A stretch of 64,000 nt of DNA from Hyphomicrobiales bacterium (GCA_900472175.1 UCHD01000004.1:243723-307722), one strand, 5' to 3'. Counted from the first letter of the stretch, positions 35,100 to 45,352 are shown. Notes: generated from the sequence alone by a model not told the origin. Numbers and translations are program-made.

Positions 35100-35946
35100 A
35101 ACCGTACCTCCTTCTGCTCCAAGCCTGGATCATGTTGATGATCAATAACATGGCAAAGGAGATGATCAGCATGACTGCAGCGATTGCCGTTGCAGCCGGA
35201 TAGTTGAATTCCTCCAGGCGGATGACGATCAGAAGCGGGGCAATTTCCGAGACATAAGGAAGGTTGCCTGCAATGAAGATGACGGAACCGTATTCACCGA
35301 CGCCGCGGGCAAAGGCCAGCGCGAAGCCGGTGAGAACTGCCGGGGCAAGGCCTGGCAGCAGGACGCGGCTGATGGTCTGGAAGCGATTGGCGCCCAGCGT
35401 CGCTGCGGCTTCCTCCACTTCCTTGTCGATCTCTTCCATGATCGGCTGCACGGTTCTGACGACAAAGGGCAGGCCGACGAAGACCAGCGCGAAGACGATG
35501 CCGATCGGTGTGAAGGCGATCTTGATTCCGAGCGGTGACAGCAGGCTACCGATCCAGCCGTTCGGCGCATAGAGCGTCGTCAGCGCGATACCGGCAACGG
35601 CGGTCGGAAGCGCGAAAGGTAGATCGACCATGGCATCGATAATGCGCTTGCCGGGAAACCGGTAGCGTACCAGCACCCAGGCGAGAATGACGCCGAAGAC
35701 GACATTGATAAGCGCTGCGGCGAAGGCCGTGCCGAAACTGATGCGCAGCGCATTGATCGTTCGCTGGTCGGTGGCCAAAGCCCAGAAGGTGGACCAGCCC
35801 AAGGCGCTGGAGCGCCAGGCAAGTCCGGAAAGAGGAATGAGAATGATGAGGATGAGCCATGACAAAGTAACGCCGAGCGCCAATCCGAATCCCGGAATGA
35901 CGCTCGGCTGTCTGAATTGCCACAGCGAAGCTGTGCGTGCGGTCAT
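35089..35946 (-). CDS. cysT: sulfate ABC transporter permease CysT (CysU)
   Basis: This 285-aa permease contains [21 protein letters not shown] in the first helix and the EAA loop [21 protein letters not shown]. It also has [17 protein letters not shown], the CysT counterpart of the CysW motif. It starts 6 bp after the binding-protein gene and overlaps cysW, so the four genes form one operon. Confidence 0.93.
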   Translation of the reverse strand: MTARTASLWQFRQPSVIPGFGLALGVTLSWLILIILIPLSGLAWRSSALGWSTFWALATDQRTINALRISFGTAFAAALINVVFGVILAWVLVRYRFPGKRIIDAMVDLPFALPTAVAGIALTTLYAPNGWIGSLLSPLGIKIAFTPIGIVFALVFVGLPFVVRTVQPIMEEIDKEVEEAAATLGANRFQTISRVLLPGLAPAVLTGFALAFARGVGEYGSVIFIAGNLPYVSEIAPLLIVIRLEEFNYPAATAIAAVMLIISFAMLLIINMIQAWSRRRYGYGA

Positions 35947-35952
35947 ATAATT

Positions 35953-36978
35953 TTATTGTCCCGGCTTGTAGATCTGGTCAAACAGCCCACCGTCCCCAAA
36001 ATATTTTGGCTGAGCTTCCTTCCATCCGCCGAATTCGTCAATAGTGACGAGCTTCACATCGGCAAATCGCTTGATATCGTTCGGATCGGCGACTTCAGGC
36101 TTGAAGGGGCGATAGTAGTGTTTGGCGGCAATCTTCTGCCCGACATCCGAGTAGAGATACTGCAGATAGGCTTCCGCCACCTTGCGGGTTCCCTTGGCAT
36201 CGACATTGCCATCGACCAGCGCCACCGGCGGTTCAGCCTTGATCGAGATGGACGGCGTGACGATGTCGAAATTGTCCGGGCCGAGTTCTTCCAGAGACAG
36301 ATAGGCTTCGTTTTCCCATGCGAGCAGAACGTCGCCAAGGCCACGCTGCACGAAGGTCGTGGTCGAGCCGCGTGCGCCGGTGTCGAGAACCGGAACATGT
36401 TTGAAAAGCTGCGTCACATATTCCTGCGCCTTGGCATCGTCGCCACCATTGGCTGCGCGCGCCCAAGCCCAGGCAGCCAGGAAGTTCCAGCGGGCGCCGC
36501 CCGAGGTCTTCGGATTCGGCGTGATGACCTGGATGTCATCCTTGACCAGATCGCCCCAGTCCTTGATGCCCTTCGGGTTTCCCTTGCGCACGAGGAATAC
36601 GATGGTCGAGGTATATGGTGCGCTGTTGTTGCCGAATTTCGTCTTCCAGTCGGCCGGAATCTTGCCGGTTTCCTTGGCGATCGCGTCGATGTCGGCTTCA
36701 AGCGCCAACGTCACCACGTCGGCGGCCAGCCCGTCGATGACGGCGCGCGCCTGCTTGCCCGATCCCCCATGTGACGCCTGAATCGTCACCGTCTCACCCG
36801 TATCCGCCTTCCACTTTTCAGCAAAGGCCGCATTGAAATCCTTGTAGAGTTCGCGGGTCGGATCGTAGGAGACATTGAGGATCGTCGTATCGGCAAAAGC
36901 CGCACCCAGCCCGCCGATCTGGATGCTGGAGGCAAGAAGCGCCACCGTAAAGAATTTCGTGAGTTGTCTCGCTCGCAT
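35953..36978 (-). CDS. sbp: sulfate-binding periplasmic protein
   Basis: This 341-aa protein has a signal peptide ending near AAFA. The mature part starts DTTILNVSYDPTRELYKDFN, the hallmark of Sbp/CysP. QASHGGSGKQARAVIDGLAADVVTLAL carries the sulfate-contacting loop, and VITPNPKTSGGARWNFLAAW is the second signature. GGAGG 5 nt before the ATG at 36978 fixes the start. It leads the sulfate operon. A TATAAT is present upstream on the coding strand (forward 37025-37030), but I see no matching -35 box. Confidence 0.92.
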   Translation of the reverse strand: MRARQLTKFFTVALLASSIQIGGLGAAFADTTILNVSYDPTRELYKDFNAAFAEKWKADTGETVTIQASHGGSGKQARAVIDGLAADVVTLALEADIDAIAKETGKIPADWKTKFGNNSAPYTSTIVFLVRKGNPKGIKDWGDLVKDDIQVITPNPKTSGGARWNFLAAWAWARAANGGDDAKAQEYVTQLFKHVPVLDTGARGSTTTFVQRGLGDVLLAWENEAYLSLEELGPDNFDIVTPSISIKAEPPVALVDGNVDAKGTRKVAEAYLQYLYSDVGQKIAAKHYYRPFKPEVADPNDIKRFADVKLVTIDEFGGWKEAQPKYFGDGGLFDQIYKPGQ

Positions 36979-37171
36979 GTCTACCTCCGTTGTTAGCAGG
37001 CATACTCTATTCATTAGGTAGGATATTATAACGCAGAACTTTTCCTTTCCGGGATCAGCCGGAGAAAGTCCTGCCTCAGGTCTTGGCTATTGCCGAAATC
37101 ATTTGCTTCAGAGTGGCTGTGACGGCCGGTTCTCCGGAATAAGTTACCACGCCATGGACGGGCACGAAACG

Positions 37172-37459
37172 TCAATCATAAGGGAAACCGATAAAGCCGC
37201 GGCGGCGGGTAACGAGTTTCAGCGACCGGTCGGGCATGACCACATAGGTCTCCTCGATGCGTTCGCCGTAGGGGCCATAGAAACTGTTATGCAGGGTGCT
37301 GCCAACCGGCGCTTTCTTGAGCTTTGTGCGGGGCTGGCCGCCATAGGTAATGCTGCCGGGGATCGGCTCGGGGCCGCGGTAGGATGCATCATAGGTTTGC
37401 GTTTCCACGCAGGATGCCAGAAACAGGGCGGCAAGGGCCGCAACGATCATCTTTTTCAT
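37172..37459 (-). CDS. small lipoprotein
   Basis: This 95-aa protein has a lipoprotein signal peptide (MKKMIVAALAALFLASC, lipobox LASC with the acylated Cys at 17). A short Gly/Pro-rich domain follows, with TLHNSFYGPYGERIEETYVV and a basic C-terminus. GGGAG lies 7 nt upstream of the ATG at 37459; the longer open frame lacks support. The family is not recognised. The sequence suggests a periplasmic or outer-membrane-attached protein. Confidence 0.75.
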   Translation of the reverse strand: MKKMIVAALAALFLASCVETQTYDASYRGPEPIPGSITYGGQPRTKLKKAPVGSTLHNSFYGPYGERIEETYVVMPDRSLKLVTRRRGFIGFPYD

Positions 37460-37715
37460 TGTCGAACTCCCAACCGGGATCACCTGACCCCTTCCTGCTT
37501 TGACATACCGTTTCCGCCGTGATTTTCCAGTCTCCGGGCGTGAGCTTCGTTGTTTGTTTCGGCAAGGAACAACGCACCCGGGGTGCCATGGCAAATCTGT
37601 GCGAAAGTGCTATTTGCCGTGGTAACGCCGAAATTGCATGTGAAACAGGCCGCCGGCATGAAACGGCGGCGATAATGCCCTGTTGGGCAGGTGCGTGACC
37701 GAAGGGGAAAGAAAT

Positions 37716-38276
37716 ATGGCGGATACTGCCGGCATGGGCACACCGGAAGATGTTTTGTCGTTCTGGTTCGATGAGTTGGAGCCGCAGGACTGGTTCAAGC
37801 CGCATCCGACGCTCGATAGCCAATGCGAACAACGATTCCGGTTGACGCATCTGGAGCTGGCGCGCGGGGTTCCGGAGGAATGGCGTGCAACGCCGATGCG
37901 CCGGCTTGCCACGATCGTTCTGTTCGACCAGATGCCGCGCAACATGTATCGGGGAACGCCACTGGCATTTGCGACCGATGCGCTCGCCTTGCGGGAGGCG
38001 ACCCTTGCCGTTGAAGCGGGCGCGGATAGCGGCCTGTCGGTCGATCAGCGCGTCTTCCTCTATTTGCCGTTCGAACATTCTGAGAATCTTGTCGATCAGA
38101 CGCGGTCGGTGGCACTTTTCACGGAACTGGGGGACGCCAATTATCTGGATTATGCCATCCGGCACCGTGAGGTCATCCGGCAGTTTGGCCGGTTCCCCCA
38201 TCGCAATGCGATTCTGGGGCGGGTTTCGACACCCGCGGAGATCACGTTTCTCTCTCAGCCCGGCTCAAGTTTTTGA
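37716..38276 (+). CDS. DUF924 family protein
   Basis: This 186-aa, all-helical protein matches DUF924 throughout: PEDVLSFWFDELEPQDWFK near the start, IVLFDQMPRNMYRGTP, YLPFEHSENLVDQTRSVALF and the terminal TFLSQPGSSF. The family is TPR-like and widespread in proteobacteria, with unknown function. AAGGGGAAAG precedes the ATG at 37716. Confidence 0.87.
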   Translation: MADTAGMGTPEDVLSFWFDELEPQDWFKPHPTLDSQCEQRFRLTHLELARGVPEEWRATPMRRLATIVLFDQMPRNMYRGTPLAFATDALALREATLAVEAGADSGLSVDQRVFLYLPFEHSENLVDQTRSVALFTELGDANYLDYAIRHREVIRQFGRFPHRNAILGRVSTPAEITFLSQPGSSF

Positions 38277-38418
38277 CCTGCGGGCGCGCGAACGGATTGC
38301 GGAGCGCCGGGCACCCGGTTTTGCATCTGGTAGCAGCCCGGCCTATGGAACGCCAAACTACCCGCACCGCGCCGCGATTCTGGACTGGAGCGCCGGTTGC
38401 CGGAAAAGGAATATGTGA

Positions 38419-40956
38419 TTGCCGATGATGCCGAAACTCTTTGCCGCCTTTCTGTGTTTGTCGATGTTGGGTGCATCGGGCGCCGTCATGGCGCAGGAGC
38501 AGGCCGTCAAGCCCGCGCCGCAACCGGCTGCGGCGGTGGCCAGCCCACAGGCGCAGGCCGCCGAGCAGCTGGAAGGCGCTCGCAAGAATCTTGCGAGACT
38601 GACCGACCAGACAAAAAATGCCAATGACGACGATAGCCGTCTTGCCGAATTGAAGGTCGAGGTCGATGCGGCGGCCAAGCAAATCATCTCCATATCGGTC
38701 GCGACTCGGCCGCGCCTCGACGAAATCAAGGCGCGTCTTACCGAACTTGGCGAGCCGCCGGCGGAGGGCGCACCGCCAGAAGCGGACGTTGTTGGGCAGG
38801 AACGCAAGCGCCTGCTTGCCGAGCGGGGTGAGATCAACGCGCTGACGGGAACGGCAGAAGACCTGTCTGTCCAGGCAACCAAGCTGTCCAACGGCATCAC
38901 TGCGACGCGGCGGGCGCTGTTCAGCAACACGCTTCTCAAGCATACCGACATCAATGGGTCGATGGTGATGGATGCCATTGCCTCGCTGACTCTGGAGCGG
39001 CAGGCTTTTGCGCGCACAGTTGGGAGCTGGTTGACGTTCGCCTGGAATTTTAAACGTTTACAATTGCTGTCGGCCTTGTTTCTTTCGCTTTGCGCAGCCC
39101 TTGTCCTGCTTGGCTGCATGCGGAAGCTGTTTTTTCCGTTGATCCATCGTGAGCATCTCAGCGAAGAGCCGGGCTATATCACCCGGCTGTCGGTGGCTTT
39201 CTGGTCGACGATGATTCCAACATTTGCAATGGGCGCCTTTGCCGCCACCAGCTACTTTTTCCTACAAGTCTTCAAGGTGCTGCGGCCGGATATTGCGCCG
39301 ATCATCTCGGCAACGCTGGCAGTCTCCGTCGTGCTGGTGTTTGTCTCGACGCTTTCAAACGCAGTTCTAGCGCCAAAACAAAATACTTGGCGGCTGGTGC
39401 GGGTTTCCGACCATGGTGCGCGCCTCTTGGCATGGTCGATCTTCGCCATGGCGCTCGTCAATGTGCTGGACTATGTGGCAGGGACGATCAGCGAGGTCAT
39501 GGGCTCGCCCGTCGTCTTCACCGTGGTCAAAAGCCTGATTGCCACGATCATTATCGGCCTGATCCTGATGGCGATGTCGTTGATCAAGCCGATCGTTCCG
39601 GCAGGCGAAACGCTGAATGGCCAGGGCAGGCCATGGCCAAGGGCTGTCAAGCTGCTGTTCGTTTTGACGGGCGTAACGCTGATCATCGCGACACTGGCGG
39701 GCTACGTCGGTCTCGCCCGCTTCATCGCCACCCAGATTGTCATCACCGGTGCCATCGTGGTGACGATGTATATTGGTATCCTGACCGGCAAGGCCGTTGC
39801 CAAGCAGAATGCGCTCGCCGACACGGTCGTCGGCCGCTATCTCGAAAAGCGGTTCGGGATGGAGCAGGTGGCGCTGGACCAGACCGGTTTGGCGGCAGGC
39901 CTTGGCATCTACGTGCTGGTCATCCTGTTCTTCATTCCGATGATCCTTTTGCAATGGGGTTTCCAGATCGCCGACATCGAGGCGTGGGCGTACCGCATTT
40001 TCACTGACATCAACATCGGCAGCATCAGAATATCGATCGTCGGCATCCTGGCCGGAATCCTGCTGTTTGCAGCCGGTTATGTGGTAACGCGCTGGTTCCA
40101 GCGCTGGCTCGACGGCAACGTCATGGCGCGCAGCCGCGTCGATACCGGCGTGCGAAATTCCGTCAAGACCGGCATCGGCTATCTCGGCATTGGGCTTGCG
40201 GGGCTCATCGGCATTTCTGCAGCCGGGTTTGATCTCTCAAACCTTGCGCTTGTGGCCGGTGCCCTGTCGCTCGGTGTCGGTTTCGGCCTGCAGAACATCG
40301 TCTCCAATTTTGTCTCGGGCCTCATCCTTCTCGTCGAGCGGCCGTTCAAGGTGGGGGACTGGGTGGTCACGGGCACGACAGAAGGCTTCGTCAAGCGCAT
40401 CTCCGTTCGCGCGACCGAGATTGAGACATTCCAGCGCCAGACGATCATGGTGCCGAACTCGCTGTTCATCAATGCCTCGGTTGGTAACTGGACGCACAAG
40501 AACAAGCTCGGCCGGTCGGATATTCCAGTGACCGTCAGCTATAGCAGTGCGCCGCGGCAGGTGATGGACACGCTGCTGCAAATTGCGGCTACGCATCCGC
40601 TGGTTTTGAAGAATCCGGAACCGCAGGCTGTCTTTACCGCCTTCGGCGATTCGACCATGACGTTCGAATTACGAGTCTACCTGGCCGATATCGTCAACGG
40701 TAACGGCGTGCGCAACGATCTGCGTCTGGCAATCTACGAGCGGTTCAAGGACGAAGGTCTGGGCGCACCATTTCCCAAGGAAGAGCTGGAGCCGGAACCG
40801 CTGCCTCCAGGCCCGGAATCCGATACCGCGGCTCTGCAGGCCGAGGCAGCCGGCCCGGCGGAGATCACGTCATCGCCTGTGGAAGCCTTCAAGCGCAGCG
40901 GGACGCAACGGCGTCCCCGGCGCGTTACCGTCGATGGGGCCGCCGAGAAGGATTGA
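38419..40956 (+). CDS. large MscS-family mechanosensitive channel with DUF3772 domain
   Basis: This 845-aa protein has a signal peptide (cleaved near AVMAQ) and a periplasmic coiled, Ala/Gln-rich region resembling DUF3772 (about residues 30-200). About ten membrane helices follow, then the MscS core: VAGALSLGVGFGLQNIVSNFVSG forms the pore-lining helix and the next segment (RPFKVGDWV) is the beta domain. A Pro/Glu-rich C-terminal tail ends the protein. AAAAGGA is 8 nt before a TTG at 38419 and 14 nt before an ATG at 38425; either could start. It probably protects the cell from hypo-osmotic shock. Confidence 0.87.
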   Translation: MPMMPKLFAAFLCLSMLGASGAVMAQEQAVKPAPQPAAAVASPQAQAAEQLEGARKNLARLTDQTKNANDDDSRLAELKVEVDAAAKQIISISVATRPRLDEIKARLTELGEPPAEGAPPEADVVGQERKRLLAERGEINALTGTAEDLSVQATKLSNGITATRRALFSNTLLKHTDINGSMVMDAIASLTLERQAFARTVGSWLTFAWNFKRLQLLSALFLSLCAALVLLGCMRKLFFPLIHREHLSEEPGYITRLSVAFWSTMIPTFAMGAFAATSYFFLQVFKVLRPDIAPIISATLAVSVVLVFVSTLSNAVLAPKQNTWRLVRVSDHGARLLAWSIFAMALVNVLDYVAGTISEVMGSPVVFTVVKSLIATIIIGLILMAMSLIKPIVPAGETLNGQGRPWPRAVKLLFVLTGVTLIIATLAGYVGLARFIATQIVITGAIVVTMYIGILTGKAVAKQNALADTVVGRYLEKRFGMEQVALDQTGLAAGLGIYVLVILFFIPMILLQWGFQIADIEAWAYRIFTDINIGSIRISIVGILAGILLFAAGYVVTRWFQRWLDGNVMARSRVDTGVRNSVKTGIGYLGIGLAGLIGISAAGFDLSNLALVAGALSLGVGFGLQNIVSNFVSGLILLVERPFKVGDWVVTGTTEGFVKRISVRATEIETFQRQTIMVPNSLFINASVGNWTHKNKLGRSDIPVTVSYSSAPRQVMDTLLQIAATHPLVLKNPEPQAVFTAFGDSTMTFELRVYLADIVNGNGVRNDLRLAIYERFKDEGLGAPFPKEELEPEPLPPGPESDTAALQAEAAGPAEITSSPVEAFKRSGTQRRPRRVTVDGAAEKD

Positions 40957-41185
40957 AATCCCGCCGGTTGGGAAACGAGAGCGATGGTTGACCGGTGTCA
41001 GCCATTGCGACCACACCGGTGATGTGGGGTTCTTCGTCGTGAATCCGGCCCGCTCGCGGATGTCTCCGATTTGCGCGCGTGACGCTTCTGGTCGTGCAGC
41101 ACGATGATAATGTCGTAGACAGGCTCTAGTCTCCGTGGCGCAAACTCTAACATCCGGTTTCAATATTCAATCAGGGTCGTGGGCA

Positions 41186-43747
41186 ATGGCAGAATTTCCG
41201 CAAAAGGCGAAGGTCGTTATCATCGGGTTGGGGGGCATCGTCGGCGCGTCGATCGCTCATCACCTTATTGAGCGGGGCTGGGACGATATTGTCGGCATCG
41301 ACAAGTCGGGTATCCCGACCGACATCGGTTCGACGGCGCATGCGTCCGATTTTTGCTACACGACGAGCCACGATTTTCTGTCGGTCTGGACCACCCAGTA
41401 TTCGATCGATTTCTACGAGAAGATGGGCCATTACGCCCGCATCGGCGGCCTCGAAGTCGCCCGTACCGGCGACGACACCTGGATGGAAGAGATCAAGCGC
41501 AAGCTCTCCTCCGCCAAGGCTTTTGGCACCCGGGCACATTATGTCTCGCCGGCAGAGATCAAGCAGATGTTCCCGCTGATCGAGCAGGATCAGGTCATGG
41601 GCGGCATGTTCGATCCCGATGCCGGCCTCGTCGTGCCGCGCTCGCAGACAGTTGCCGGCAAGCTGGTCGACGCCGCTGAAAAATCCGGCAAGCTGCAGGT
41701 CTATGGCAATACGCCGGCCCAGTCGCTGATCGTCGAGGGCGGCCGCATCAAGGGCGTCGTCACCCATCGCGGCACGATCATGGCCGATCACGTCATCGTC
41801 TGTGCGGGCATCTGGGGCCGTCTGATAGCCGAAATGGTCGGCGAGGACCTTCCGGTGATGCCGGTCGACCACCCGCTGACCTTCTTCGGCCCGTACAATG
41901 AATTCGAAGGCACCGGCAAGGAAATCGGCTTCCCGCTTTTGCGCGACCAGGGCAACTCCGCCTATATGCGCGACACCGGCGATCCGAAGACCACCGAAGG
42001 TGGCCAGATCGAGTGGGGTTACTACGAGCAGACCAATCCGCGCCTCTGCCACCCGCGCGATATTCTCGAAAAGCATCAGGCGCGCCTCTCGCCGTCGCAA
42101 CGCGATCTCGATATGGAGCAGATCCTCGAGCCACTCGAAAAGGCCATGGAACTGACGCCGATCCTCGGTGAACTCGGCTATAACGAAGGCCATTCCTTCA
42201 ACGGCCTCTTGCAGGTGTCCGCCGCCGGTGGCCCATCCTGCGGCGAGAGCCAGAAGGTGCGCGGCCTGTGGTACTGCGTCGCCATCTGGGTCAAGGACGG
42301 CCCCGGCTACGGCAAGCTGATTGCCGATTGGATGACCGACGGCCGCACCGAGATCGACCATAACTCGATCGACTATTCGCGCTTCTACCCGCATCAGCTG
42401 ACGGAAGAGTTCATCGAAGGCCGCGCTTACGAGGCCGCCCAGAAGATCTATTTCCCGGCCGTGCACAACCGCGAACCCTATGCGTCAGGCCGCGGCGTCA
42501 AGCGCTCGCCTTTCCACGAGCGTGAAAAGGAGCTCGGGGGCTATTTCATGGAACTCGGCGGCTGGGAGCGCGCGCATGGCTACAAGGCCAATGAGCATCT
42601 CCTGGAAAAATACGGTGACAAAGTTCCCGTGCGTGAAAATGAGTGGGACAGCCGCCACTTCTGGCGTGTCTCCAATGCCGAGCATCTGGCGATGAGCGAA
42701 GATTGCGGCATCGTCAATCTCTCGCATTTCCACATGGTGGACATTGAGGGGCCGGACCATGTCGAGCTACTGGAATGGCTCTGCGCCGCGAAGATCGGTG
42801 GTGACGGCAATATCGGCAAGGGCATATACACCCACTTCCTCGACGATGAGGGCATGGTGCGTGCCGACTTCACGGTCATCCGCATGGCCGACCGTGGCCG
42901 GTTGATCAATGGTGCCGACGCCGGCCCGCGCGATCTCCACTACATGAAGCGTATCGCCGAAGATCGTGGCCTCGATGTCACCATTACCGATGTGACCGAA
43001 AAGTTCATCACTATCGGCATCTGGGGCCCGAATGCCCGCGACACGCTGAAGAAGGTGGTGACCGATCCGGCCGGGCTCGCCCCGGAAAACTTTGCCTTCG
43101 CCGCCATCAAGCAGATCGAGATCGGCGGCAAGAACGTGACCGCCTTCCGCATCTCCTATGTCGGTGAGCAGGGCTGGGAACTGCACATGAAATATGAGGA
43201 CGGCTTGGCCGTCTGGGATGCGCTACGCGCCACCGGCGTCATGGCCTTCGGTGTTGAGACCTATGCCAACTCGCGCCGCATGGAAAAGAGCCTGCGTCTG
43301 CAGAACGCCGACCTTCTCACTCAGTACAACTTGATTGAATCGGACCTCGCCCGTCCGAAGGTCAAGGAAGCCGATTTCCGCGGCAAGGCGAAGCATCTGG
43401 AATACAAGGCGCGCGCCCATCAGCCCGCCATGCTCTGCACGCTCGTCATGACGGAGAATACCGACAAATCAGGCGTCAAGCGCTACCCGCTCGGCAACCT
43501 GCCTGTCATGGATCCGGAAACCGGCGAGGTACTCTTGGACGAGTTGGGCCGCCGCTCCTACACGACGTCGATCGCCTTCGGCCCGACCATCGGCAAGAAT
43601 ATCGCGCTTGCCTATCTGCCGCACGCTTATTGCCAGGAGGGCCGCAAGCTCACCATCGAGTATTTTGCCGAGACCTACCCGGTCGAGGTGGTCAGCATCG
43701 GCTACAAGCCGCTCTACGACCCAGAAAACCTGAAGCCGAAGAGCTGA
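41186..43747 (+). CDS. FAD-dependent dehydrogenase fused to GcvT-like domain (dimethylglycine/sarcosine dehydrogenase family)
   Basis: This 853-aa protein has an N-terminal DAO-type FAD domain (VVIIGLGGIVGASIAHHLIERG), a middle FAO domain, and a C-terminal folate-binding GCV_T/GCV_T_C pair (LSHFHMVDIEGPDHVELLEWL, then SYVGEQGWELHMKYED). Family members oxidatively remove N-methyl groups and pass the C1 unit to tetrahydrofolate. The usual FAD-attachment region TxHAAG reads GSTAHASDFCYTTSHD here, so the substrate may differ from dimethylglycine or sarcosine. The ATG at 41186 matches the family start. The gene stands alone, with a GlxA regulator 3 kb away and C1 genes at 58-64 kb. Confidence 0.85.
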   Translation: MAEFPQKAKVVIIGLGGIVGASIAHHLIERGWDDIVGIDKSGIPTDIGSTAHASDFCYTTSHDFLSVWTTQYSIDFYEKMGHYARIGGLEVARTGDDTWMEEIKRKLSSAKAFGTRAHYVSPAEIKQMFPLIEQDQVMGGMFDPDAGLVVPRSQTVAGKLVDAAEKSGKLQVYGNTPAQSLIVEGGRIKGVVTHRGTIMADHVIVCAGIWGRLIAEMVGEDLPVMPVDHPLTFFGPYNEFEGTGKEIGFPLLRDQGNSAYMRDTGDPKTTEGGQIEWGYYEQTNPRLCHPRDILEKHQARLSPSQRDLDMEQILEPLEKAMELTPILGELGYNEGHSFNGLLQVSAAGGPSCGESQKVRGLWYCVAIWVKDGPGYGKLIADWMTDGRTEIDHNSIDYSRFYPHQLTEEFIEGRAYEAAQKIYFPAVHNREPYASGRGVKRSPFHEREKELGGYFMELGGWERAHGYKANEHLLEKYGDKVPVRENEWDSRHFWRVSNAEHLAMSEDCGIVNLSHFHMVDIEGPDHVELLEWLCAAKIGGDGNIGKGIYTHFLDDEGMVRADFTVIRMADRGRLINGADAGPRDLHYMKRIAEDRGLDVTITDVTEKFITIGIWGPNARDTLKKVVTDPAGLAPENFAFAAIKQIEIGGKNVTAFRISYVGEQGWELHMKYEDGLAVWDALRATGVMAFGVETYANSRRMEKSLRLQNADLLTQYNLIESDLARPKVKEADFRGKAKHLEYKARAHQPAMLCTLVMTENTDKSGVKRYPLGNLPVMDPETGEVLLDELGRRSYTTSIAFGPTIGKNIALAYLPHAYCQEGRKLTIEYFAETYPVEVVSIGYKPLYDPENLKPKS

Positions 43748-43774
43748 TCTTCGTCAGGCAGTGGCCAACGGATA

Positions 43775-43810
43775 TGGCGCATCGGCTTATTTGTGCGGGT
43801 GCGCCATTTC
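43775..43810 (+). terminator. possible terminator after the FAD/GcvT gene
   Basis: TGGCGCA (43775-43781) pairs with TGCGCCA (43800-43806) and is followed by TTTCTAT, 28 bp after the stop codon. The 18-nt loop and weak T-run keep confidence modest. Confidence 0.5.
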
Positions 43811-44041
43811 TATGCCGGCATTGTGCCGCGCGCTCGCGTTGCGTCCTCAGTATAGCTTGTGATGAACGCTGGTTATCCAGGCTATTCAGCCTCTATTCAG
43901 CCGTCCCGCAATATTTATCATGCAATTTCACTCGTGTGCGTTAGTCTAACGCGGGGTGAAAAGGCGTCTTGTCTTTTCCGGGACTATCGCCCGGAACTTT
44001 AGGATGCCCAAAAAGGGGCGGCGCCACGGCGCTGATTGGCA

Positions 44042-44305
44042 ATGAAAACATTCGTAAGTGCATGGGTTCTGACTGTCATGATGACGCTTCCGGCATGGTC
44101 CGCGACGGTGACCAACAAGGATGCGGATGCTGCGGTACTTGTCGTCGTCGAGGGCGAAAGCCGCATCGAGGTCGCCATCAGCGCTGGCGGCACGGAATCG
44201 ATCTGCCCGAGCGGTTGTTTCATCACCACGCCGAGCGGCGACCGCATCGGTCTGCAGGGGGATGAAACCATCGAGATCCACAACGGCTCGGCCGTCGTCA
44301 AATAA
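44042..44305 (+). CDS. small secreted protein, 87 aa
   Basis: The first 20 residues (MKTFVSAWVLTVMMTLPAWS, cleaved near WSA) form a signal peptide. The short mature domain contains VVVEGESRIEVAISAGGTE, two cysteines in ICPSGC and the tail IEIHNGSAVVK. A beta-rich periplasmic protein is likely; no family is recognised. No clear ribosome-binding site is seen before the ATG; an in-frame TTG two codons earlier is possible. Confidence 0.65.
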   Translation: MKTFVSAWVLTVMMTLPAWSATVTNKDADAAVLVVVEGESRIEVAISAGGTESICPSGCFITTPSGDRIGLQGDETIEIHNGSAVVK

Positions 44306-44356
44306 ATCCTGTTTTCGTATGGTTCTGCGGCTGCTGTGACCGGCCCTTTCGGCTCG

Positions 44357-44386
44357 GCAAGGCGGGCTTCTGTCTGCCTTGCTGTT
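44357..44386 (+). terminator. possible terminator after the small secreted protein gene
   Basis: GCAAGGC (44357-44363) pairs with GCCTTGC (44376-44382), followed by TGTTG. The T-run is weak. Confidence 0.4.
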
Positions 44387-44484
44387 GCAGGAATGCGGCC
44401 GGATGTTTCAGCCGGCAATTAACGACTGCGAAAACCTTTCTGGATAGCTTGACCGCGGGGACAATCTTTTCAGATAGGCAATCA

Positions 44485-45318
44485 ATGTCATTTTTTGGCG
44501 TGTCCGGAATGTACTATTCCGGTGAATCCTTGCAGCAGCATCGCATCGTGCTTGCCGAAGATTCCAATCTCTTCTCCGCCATGGTCTCCAAGAGGCTGAA
44601 GGAACTTCTCGACATTGATGTGATCGTCTGCCGCGACTATGACGACCTGCAGTTTTCGATCGAGAACGCTTCCTTCCCGGCGACGCTCGCTATTTCCAAT
44701 ATCAATCTGCCAGGCGCTGAAAACGGCGAGGCTCTGTCCTACCTGATCGACATGAGCGTTCCGACGATCGTCTTTACCGGCACGTTCCAGGAAACCACCC
44801 GCGAGACCATCCTTGCCAAGGATATCGTCGACTATGTCATCAAGGACAGCGTTTTCGCCGTCGATATGCTGGCGGAATCCGTTTGCCGCTTCCTGACCAA
44901 TCACAAGCACCATGTGCTGATTGTCGATGACAGCCCGACGGCGCGCGCGCTTTTGACGACGCAGCTGAAGCGTTACAATTTCCGCACCAGTTCGGCGGAA
45001 AGCGGCGCCGCGGCGCTTGAACTGCTCAAGAAGCACCCGGATATCGGGCTGGTGATCACCGATTACAACATGCCCGATATCGATGGTTTCGAGCTGACCC
45101 GTCGTATTCGCGGTGCCTACGGCCCGCATCAGTTGCGCATCATCGGTGTGTCGTCCTCGGCAAACCGGCTTTTGTCGGCGCGCTTTCTGAAGGCCGGCGG
45201 CAACGATTTTATGCTGCGTCCGTTCGTCAATGAAGAATTTTATTGCCGCGTGAACCAGAACCTCGACACGCTGACCAAAATCCAGACTTTGGGCGCGAAA
45301 ATTGCGAAGAAGGCTTGA
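44485..45318 (+). CDS. response regulator with two receiver domains (REC-REC)
   Basis: This 277-aa protein consists of two receiver domains and nothing else. REC1 (about residues 18-140) keeps the acidic AED pocket, FTG and the IK lysine, but Asn72 (SNINLPG) replaces the phospho-acceptor Asp. REC2 (about 150-270) has VDDS and the acceptor Asp in VITDYNMPD, while the usual Lys is Arg (MLRPF). It is paralogous to the N-terminal half of the next gene, which keeps Asp72. No histidine kinase lies next to it. AGG about 7 nt upstream weakly supports the ATG. It probably relays phosphoryl groups or docks on the neighbouring cyclase. Confidence 0.82.
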   Translation: MSFFGVSGMYYSGESLQQHRIVLAEDSNLFSAMVSKRLKELLDIDVIVCRDYDDLQFSIENASFPATLAISNINLPGAENGEALSYLIDMSVPTIVFTGTFQETTRETILAKDIVDYVIKDSVFAVDMLAESVCRFLTNHKHHVLIVDDSPTARALLTTQLKRYNFRTSSAESGAAALELLKKHPDIGLVITDYNMPDIDGFELTRRIRGAYGPHQLRIIGVSSSANRLLSARFLKAGGNDFMLRPFVNEEFYCRVNQNLDTLTKIQTLGAKIAKKA

Positions 45319-45352
45319 TGGAACTGTGTATTGCTAAATTAGAATTTTAGAT

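Noticed and set aside
37025-37030. TATAAT as the -10 box of the sulfate operon
   Set aside because: The hexamer is perfect on the coding strand, but no acceptable -35 is found 16-18 nt upstream. It is mentioned in the sbp entry only.
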